From contig CAMWQY010000073.1 in the NCBI GenBank assembly GCA_947176355.1, forward strand, positions 1 through 10,440: 10,440 bases of DNA, given 5' to 3'. The DNA is from an uncultured Porphyromonadaceae bacterium. GTDB taxonomy: Bacteria > Bacteroidota > Bacteroidia > Bacteroidales > Muribaculaceae. Both the position numbers and the translations under genes were made by a program. Shown in pieces: positions 7,948 through 10,440 of this stretch (within the stretch, counting starts at the first letter, position 1; each line of letters starts with the position of its first letter). Below the pieces are notes generated by a model, which ran no database searches, was not told the DNA's origin, and saw nothing but the letters and a program-made list of their open reading frames with translations.

Positions 7948-8463
7948 ATGAAAAAATACATTCTCCCTCTTATGCTCCTCGCAATCACTGCATGCGGAGC
8001 AAAAGCTCAGAATAGCGCAGGCAACTCTCAGCCTGAGCAGGTGATAGCCGTAGCTGACCGTGTAGCTGCTCCGGACTTCACTTTAAATGACATCAACGGC
8101 AAACCTCTTTCTCTTTCCGACCTGAAAGGTAAGTGGGTGATTCTCGATTTCTGGGGAAGTTGGTGTACGTGGTGCATCAAAGGATTCCCGGCATTGAAGG
8201 AAGCCTACAAGCAGTATGACGGCAAGGTGGAAGTGCTTGGCATTGACTGTGGCGACACCGAAGAAGCTTGGAAAGCATCAGTTGCGAAATATGAGCTTCC
8301 ATGGCTCCAGGTCTACAATCCGAAAAGCTCCAACCTTACCAATCAGTACGGTATACAAGGTTTCCCAACCAAGTTCATCATTGACCCGGAAGGTCGCGTC
8401 GCTAATGTCACAGTAGGCGAAGATCCTGACTTCTTCAATGTCCTAAAATCTCTTGTAAAATAA
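7948..8463 (+). CDS. TlpA/ResA-like thiol-disulfide lipoprotein
   Basis: The 171-residue protein is an envelope thioredoxin-fold redox protein of the AhpC/TSA-Redoxin branch. The N-terminal signal ends in a lipobox-like ITAC at Cys16, so lipid anchoring is likely; AKAQ at 18-21 would permit type I cleavage instead. APDFTLNDINGKPLSLSDLK (41-60) is the typical TlpA entry motif, WGSWCTWCIKGFP holds the CxxC pair Cys73/Cys76, and GFPTKFIID contains the cis-proline Pro140. An extra Cys101 (GIDCGD) lies outside the active site. Such proteins usually reduce or isomerise disulfides in exported proteins or apocytochromes; the target here is unknown. The ATG at 7948 gives a full signal peptide. It sits between a terminator-like hairpin and a hairpin repeat, so it may be transcribed alone. 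Confidence 0.92.
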   Translation: MKKYILPLMLLAITACGAKAQNSAGNSQPEQVIAVADRVAAPDFTLNDINGKPLSLSDLKGKWVILDFWGSWCTWCIKGFPALKEAYKQYDGKVEVLGIDCGDTEEAWKASVAKYELPWLQVYNPKSSNLTNQYGIQGFPTKFIIDPEGRVANVTVGEDPDFFNVLKSLVK

Positions 8464-8484
8464 CATTGATCACTCAATGGTATT

Positions 8485-8531
8485 CACACGGTATGGTAGG
8501 GACGCACGGCTCGTGCGTCCTTTCGCGTGTG
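8485..8531. repeat. Nested palindrome with GGACGCACG stem
   Basis: GGACGCACG (8500-8508) and CGTGCGTCC (8512-8520) form a perfect 9-bp GC-rich stem with a GCT loop. An outer pair CACACG (8485-8490) and CGTGTG (8526-8531) encloses it. Only TTTC follows the inner stem, so it is a weak terminator for the TlpA-like gene at best. Its GC content stands out from the AT-rich gaps. From memory, very similar strings recur between genes in gut Bacteroidales. Confidence 0.7.
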
Positions 8532-8540
8532 GATGTCGAT

Positions 8541-8570
8541 TATGCATTATGAATTATGAATTATGAATTA
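8541..8570 (+). repeat. Forward heptamer array containing the thioesterase start codon
   Basis: The run is one TTATGCA followed by three TTATGAA units and a final TTA. ATGs occur at 8542, 8549, 8556 and 8563; the first two hit an in-frame TGA after five codons and the last hits TAA after two, so only the ATG at 8556 opens a long frame. No inverted partner is present nearby. Confidence 0.85.
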
Positions 8571-8936
8571 AAACCGGGATTGAGCCATCGCAGCAAGTTT
8601 ATCGTGGTCCAGCACCTGACCGCCAAAGCCATCGGCAGTGGCGACCTCCCAGTCCTTGCTACTCCGGCTATGATAGCCCTTATGGAAAATGCCGCAATGT
8701 TGGCTATCGCTCCGCACCTCGCTGAGACTGACACGACTGTCGGCGGCTTTATGGAATGCTCCCATCTAAAACCCACTGCCATGGGCGACGAGGTTGAAGC
8801 TGAAGCAGTCCTCGTCAAGATAGAAGGAAAATCCCTACATTTCGATATAGCAGCATACGCCGGCGACAAAAAGATAGGCGAAGGCCACCACATACGCTAC
8901 ATCGTAGACCGCGACCGCTTCCTCTCCAAACTCTAA
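8556..8936 (+). CDS. FlK-type hotdog-fold acyl-CoA thioesterase
   Basis: The 126-residue cytosolic protein has the compact hotdog fold of the fluoroacetyl-CoA thioesterase (FlK) family. GSGDLPVLATPAMIALMENAA (28-48) and FMECSHLKPTAMGDEV (65-80) are diagnostic. Thr36, Glu44 and His70 have the same spacing (8 and 26) as the FlK triad Thr42, Glu50 and His76, so the active site looks complete. Most homologues come from organisms that never meet fluoroacetate, so the likely job is hydrolysis of a short acyl-CoA; the substrate is unknown. Codons 1-5 (MNYEL) are written by a heptamer repeat array. The family normally starts just before the PGLSH-like segment, which supports this start; a TTG at 8580 is the only close alternative. 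It converges on the minus-strand gene ending at 9025. Confidence 0.88.
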   Translation: MNYELKPGLSHRSKFIVVQHLTAKAIGSGDLPVLATPAMIALMENAAMLAIAPHLAETDTTVGGFMECSHLKPTAMGDEVEAEAVLVKIEGKSLHFDIAAYAGDKKIGEGHHIRYIVDRDRFLSKL

Positions 8937-8945
8937 TCCAATAAA

Positions 8946-9015
8946 GACATAAGCACAAAAGGACATAAGTTCATAAGTTCAAAAGTAAAAATTATGTCCC
9001 TTATGTGCTTCTGTC
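8946..9015. terminator. Long hairpin between convergent genes (GGACATAAG-type repeat)
   Basis: GACATAAGCACAAAAGGACATAA-like sequence at 8946-8968 pairs with 8992-9015, about 23 bp with two mismatches or gaps. The core is AAGCACA plus GGACATAA on the left and TTATGTCC plus TTATGTGCTT on the right. The loop carries further partial copies (AAGTTCATAAGTTC). It fills the gap between genes transcribed toward each other, so it could terminate both directions, although neither side has a long T-run. The iterated ACATAAG theme looks repeat-derived. Confidence 0.65.
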
Positions 9016-9024
9016 TGAAGTTTC

Positions 9025-9321
9025 TCAATCATCAAATCCCATTAGTCTCGTGAACAGAAGATCCCAATCATCAGGCGAGACGCTCAGCACCTCATCGTCC
9101 GAAGCTAATATCACAGCTTCCGGTCCTACCTGATAATGATGATCCTCTATGCGTCGGTATATGGGGTTGATCTCGATATTTCCGTTGCCATCCTTCGCAC
9201 CCCAGCGCCCGTCTTCCCCCTGGAAGAGTGTCAGCGGAGCGGGTCCCATAGCATTGCGTGTCGGTTTCTCTTCCGGCTTCGGCTTATAGTTACCGGGCAA
9301 ATGTCTTCTTCTTTTCGGCAT
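9025..9321 (-). CDS. Small protein with one WG-repeat-like segment, function unknown
   Basis: I do not recognise a family across the 98 residues. The first 25 are strongly basic and proline-rich (MPKRRRHLPGNYKPKPEEKP). Residues 34-59 (FQGEDGRWGAKDGNGNIEIN, then PIYRRIE) resemble one WG (KWG) repeat, in which a G-x-W-G turn leads to D-x-x-G and a P-x-Y-x-x-I segment; these beta repeats normally come in tandem. The tail is acidic (SPDDWDLLFTRLMGFDD). There is no signal peptide or membrane segment. It is the last of three small minus-strand genes and is separated by 151 bases, including the 21-bp repeat array, from the zinc-ribbon gene. The good codon structure and the terminal position support a real gene, but expression is unproven. 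Confidence 0.65.
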   Translation of the reverse strand: MPKRRRHLPGNYKPKPEEKPTRNAMGPAPLTLFQGEDGRWGAKDGNGNIEINPIYRRIEDHHYQVGPEAVILASDDEVLSVSPDDWDLLFTRLMGFDD

Positions 9322-9397
9322 ATGTTTAATCGTTAGGAATCATTGTTTTTGTCTTTAATGGTATAATCATAACGCCCCTACCATAGTAACACAATTC

Positions 9398-9481
9398 AAT
9401 ACTCCGTACTTATTGTTTAATACTCCGTACCCACTGTTTAATACTCCGTACTCACTGTTCAAAACTTCGTACTCAATATAA
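9398..9481 (-). repeat. 21-bp direct tandem repeat, four copies
   Basis: Units start at 9398, 9419, 9440 and 9461; the plus-strand consensus is AATACTCCGTACYYAYTGTTT. The first three differ at only a few bases and the fourth is more diverged (AAAACTTCGTACTC...). The array lies just downstream of the zinc-ribbon gene on its own strand, and that gene's TGA stop (9473-9475) falls inside the fourth unit. Read on the minus strand in that gene's frame, each unit gives VRSIKQ or a variant followed by stop, Trp or stop. The rest of the gap (9322-9397) shows no feature I can support. Confidence 0.9.
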
Positions 9482-9829
9482 ATATGGATACATCCAGATC
9501 CCGTTGTTTTTGTGGCGTTTATGCTTAGGAGACGCGTCTACATCGTCGTATGTGAAATATTTCTTATGCAGTCGTTTGAGAAGGGTGTCAGTGAGCTTGA
9601 TGCCGCAGGCGTCGCCGATGAGCGCGTCCATACTGCAGTGCGGACATACTCCAGTCTTACCCTCATCCACAAACTCAGTGATTTCAGATGGCGCCATACT
9701 TTCCTGACATGAGATGCAGTATACCGTGCCTGATTTCTCGATTTCCTCCCTGTTGTATATCGTATGATGGTGAGCCTTTTTGAGGACTTTTCTGAGGGCT
9801 CCTTTCTTACTGTCTTTATTCTTATTCAT
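9473..9829 (-). CDS. Uncharacterised zinc-ribbon protein, short paralogue
   Basis: The 118-residue protein starts with a lysine-rich segment (MNKNKDSKKGALRKVLKKAH), then HTIYNREEIEKSGTVYCISC, PSEITEFVDEG, TGVCPHCSMDALIGDACG and a C-terminal helix ending in HKKYF. Cys38/Cys41 and Cys62/Cys65 form a convincing four-cysteine zinc site; Cys75 is also conserved in the neighbouring paralogue. I recognise this layout (HxIYNR, YCxxC, PSEI, CPxC, DAIGDASG-like) as an uncharacterised family found in Bacteroidetes and enterobacteria, often labelled only as cytoplasmic protein. It ends in a basic, aromatic tail (KHKRHKNNG, then MYPYLY) absent from the paralogue; the tail abuts the 21-bp repeats and may be recently acquired sequence. 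No signal peptide or membrane segment is present. Function unknown. Confidence 0.78.
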   Translation of the reverse strand: MNKNKDSKKGALRKVLKKAHHHTIYNREEIEKSGTVYCISCQESMAPSEITEFVDEGKTGVCPHCSMDALIGDACGIKLTDTLLKRLHKKYFTYDDVDASPKHKRHKNNGIWMYPYLY

Positions 9830-9949
9830 ACTGAAATTAATTTATATTTTTTGGTATAAACTCGCTTTTGAGGAAACGAATCACCAATTAATCAGTTTTA
9901 ACGTAGAATTCGATCTCGCTATCGTTCCCTGAAGTCTGCCTACCGTTAG

Positions 9950-10440
9950 TTAGATAGTAGGATTATCGGAGAAATATCTATGGTGAACATTATTGAGAAG
10001 GCTCTCAGACAGTTTGAGACCGCAGGCGTCGCCAATCAGGGCATCTTTGCCGCAATGAGGACAGACCCCCGTCTGATCATCGTCCATGAACTTTGCTATC
10101 TCAGACGGAAGCATGATTGTGCGGCATGATACGCAATACACGGTCTTTGATTCCTTGATCTCATTCCTGTTGTAGATGGTATGCAGGTATGCGTCCTTTA
10201 TGCGGTCGTTTTCACGCTCATTGCTCCCGAGCCGATAACCTTTAGGGTGATAGCTGTCGGCGCGGAGGAATATCTGTCTTCCCAAATAGTCGACCCATGC
10301 TACTTCCATGTCGCCGCGCATCTCGATTCTTGCCGTATAGGTCTGTGTGCTTCCCCTGTCGATCAGCCGGAACACTGCCGTGTCACCTCCGTCTTCCACA
10401 AGATTGAACATATACCATCTTCGGCTGCCCGATGGTTCAC
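9950..10440 (-). CDS. Uncharacterised zinc-ribbon protein with extra N-terminal domain (5' partial)
   Basis: The C-terminal half (from HTIYNRNEIKESKTVYC to HHRYF) is a clear paralogue of the gene at 9473, with the same two cysteine pairs (Cys93/Cys96 and Cys117/Cys120, counted from the Met at 10411) and the same extra Cys130. About 75 residues precede it (FNLVEDGGDTAVFRLIDRG, then TYTARIEMRGD, VAWVDYLGRQIFLRADS), an apparently beta-rich region I cannot assign. The frame stays open upstream of the Met at 10411 to the window edge, reading SGSRRWYMFNLVED without a stop, so the true start probably lies beyond 10440 and this Met is probably internal. A gap of 120 bases, with no promoter I can support, separates it from the downstream paralogue. 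Function unknown. Confidence 0.75.
   Translation of the reverse strand, partial: EPSGSRRWYMFNLVEDGGDTAVFRLIDRGSTQTYTARIEMRGDMEVAWVDYLGRQIFLRADSYHPKGYRLGSNERENDRIKDAYLHTIYNRNEIKESKTVYCVSCRTIMLPSEIAKFMDDDQTGVCPHCGKDALIGDACGLKLSESLLNNVHHRYFSDNPTI

Noticed and set aside
8556..8936. Fluoroacetate resistance
   Set aside because: The FlK-like triad spacing is present, but most family members are general acyl-CoA thioesterases and nothing else here relates to fluorinated compounds.
9398..9481. CRISPR array
   Set aside because: The 21-base units are directly adjacent with no spacers and no cas genes nearby.
9398..9481. Iterons of a replication origin
   Set aside because: No replication initiator gene, DnaA boxes or plasmid features are present, and the flanking genes are chromosomal in character.

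Overview
The window looks like a chromosomal segment of a Bacteroidales bacterium, most likely a gut member of the Muribaculaceae/Bacteroides group. Three things point there: a TAnnTTTG-type promoter (TACCTTTG at 304-311), starts in AT-rich leaders without clear Shine-Dalgarno sites, and the gene content (SDR-type threonine dehydrogenase, lipoprotein RND adaptor, TlpA-like lipoprotein). The family placement is inference; no rRNA or other phylogenetic marker is present.

Layout. Positions 1-176 hold the 3' end of an SDR-type L-threonine 3-dehydrogenase. A terminator and an overlapping promoter lead into a four-gene plus-strand efflux block: TolC-like outer-membrane channel (397-1788), lipoprotein adaptor (1785-2843), HAE1-type RND pump (3004-6123) and a small PII-like protein (6259-6552), closed by a strong terminator. 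Then come glycine C-acetyltransferase (kbl, 6650-7852), the second enzyme of threonine breakdown, a TlpA/ResA-like thiol-disulfide lipoprotein (7948-8463) and a FlK-type hotdog acyl-CoA thioesterase (8556-8936). After a long hairpin at the convergent junction, the minus strand carries three small genes: a WG-repeat-like protein (9025-9321) and two paralogous zinc-ribbon proteins (9473-9829 and 9950 to the right edge), the second fused to an extra N-terminal domain and probably starting outside the window.

How the genes work together. Channel, adaptor and pump should form one tripartite envelope exporter, perhaps tuned by the PII-like protein. The dehydrogenase and kbl product are consecutive enzymes (threonine to 2-amino-3-ketobutyrate to glycine plus acetyl-CoA), here separated by the efflux block. 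The minus-strand genes have no known function and look like an accessory cluster.

The most unusual structure is non-coding. Most gaps carry a distinct short repeat or palindrome. One family, tandem heptamers TTATGAA/TTATGCA, occurs five times, twice as inverted pairs around the RND gene, and it supplies the stop codon of the adaptor, the last four codons and stop of the pump, and the start and first codons of the thioesterase. A separate 21-bp tandem repeat (four copies) follows the first zinc-ribbon gene. I saw no tRNA, rRNA, CRISPR array, transposase or phage gene, and no gene-free stretch exceeds 300 bases.
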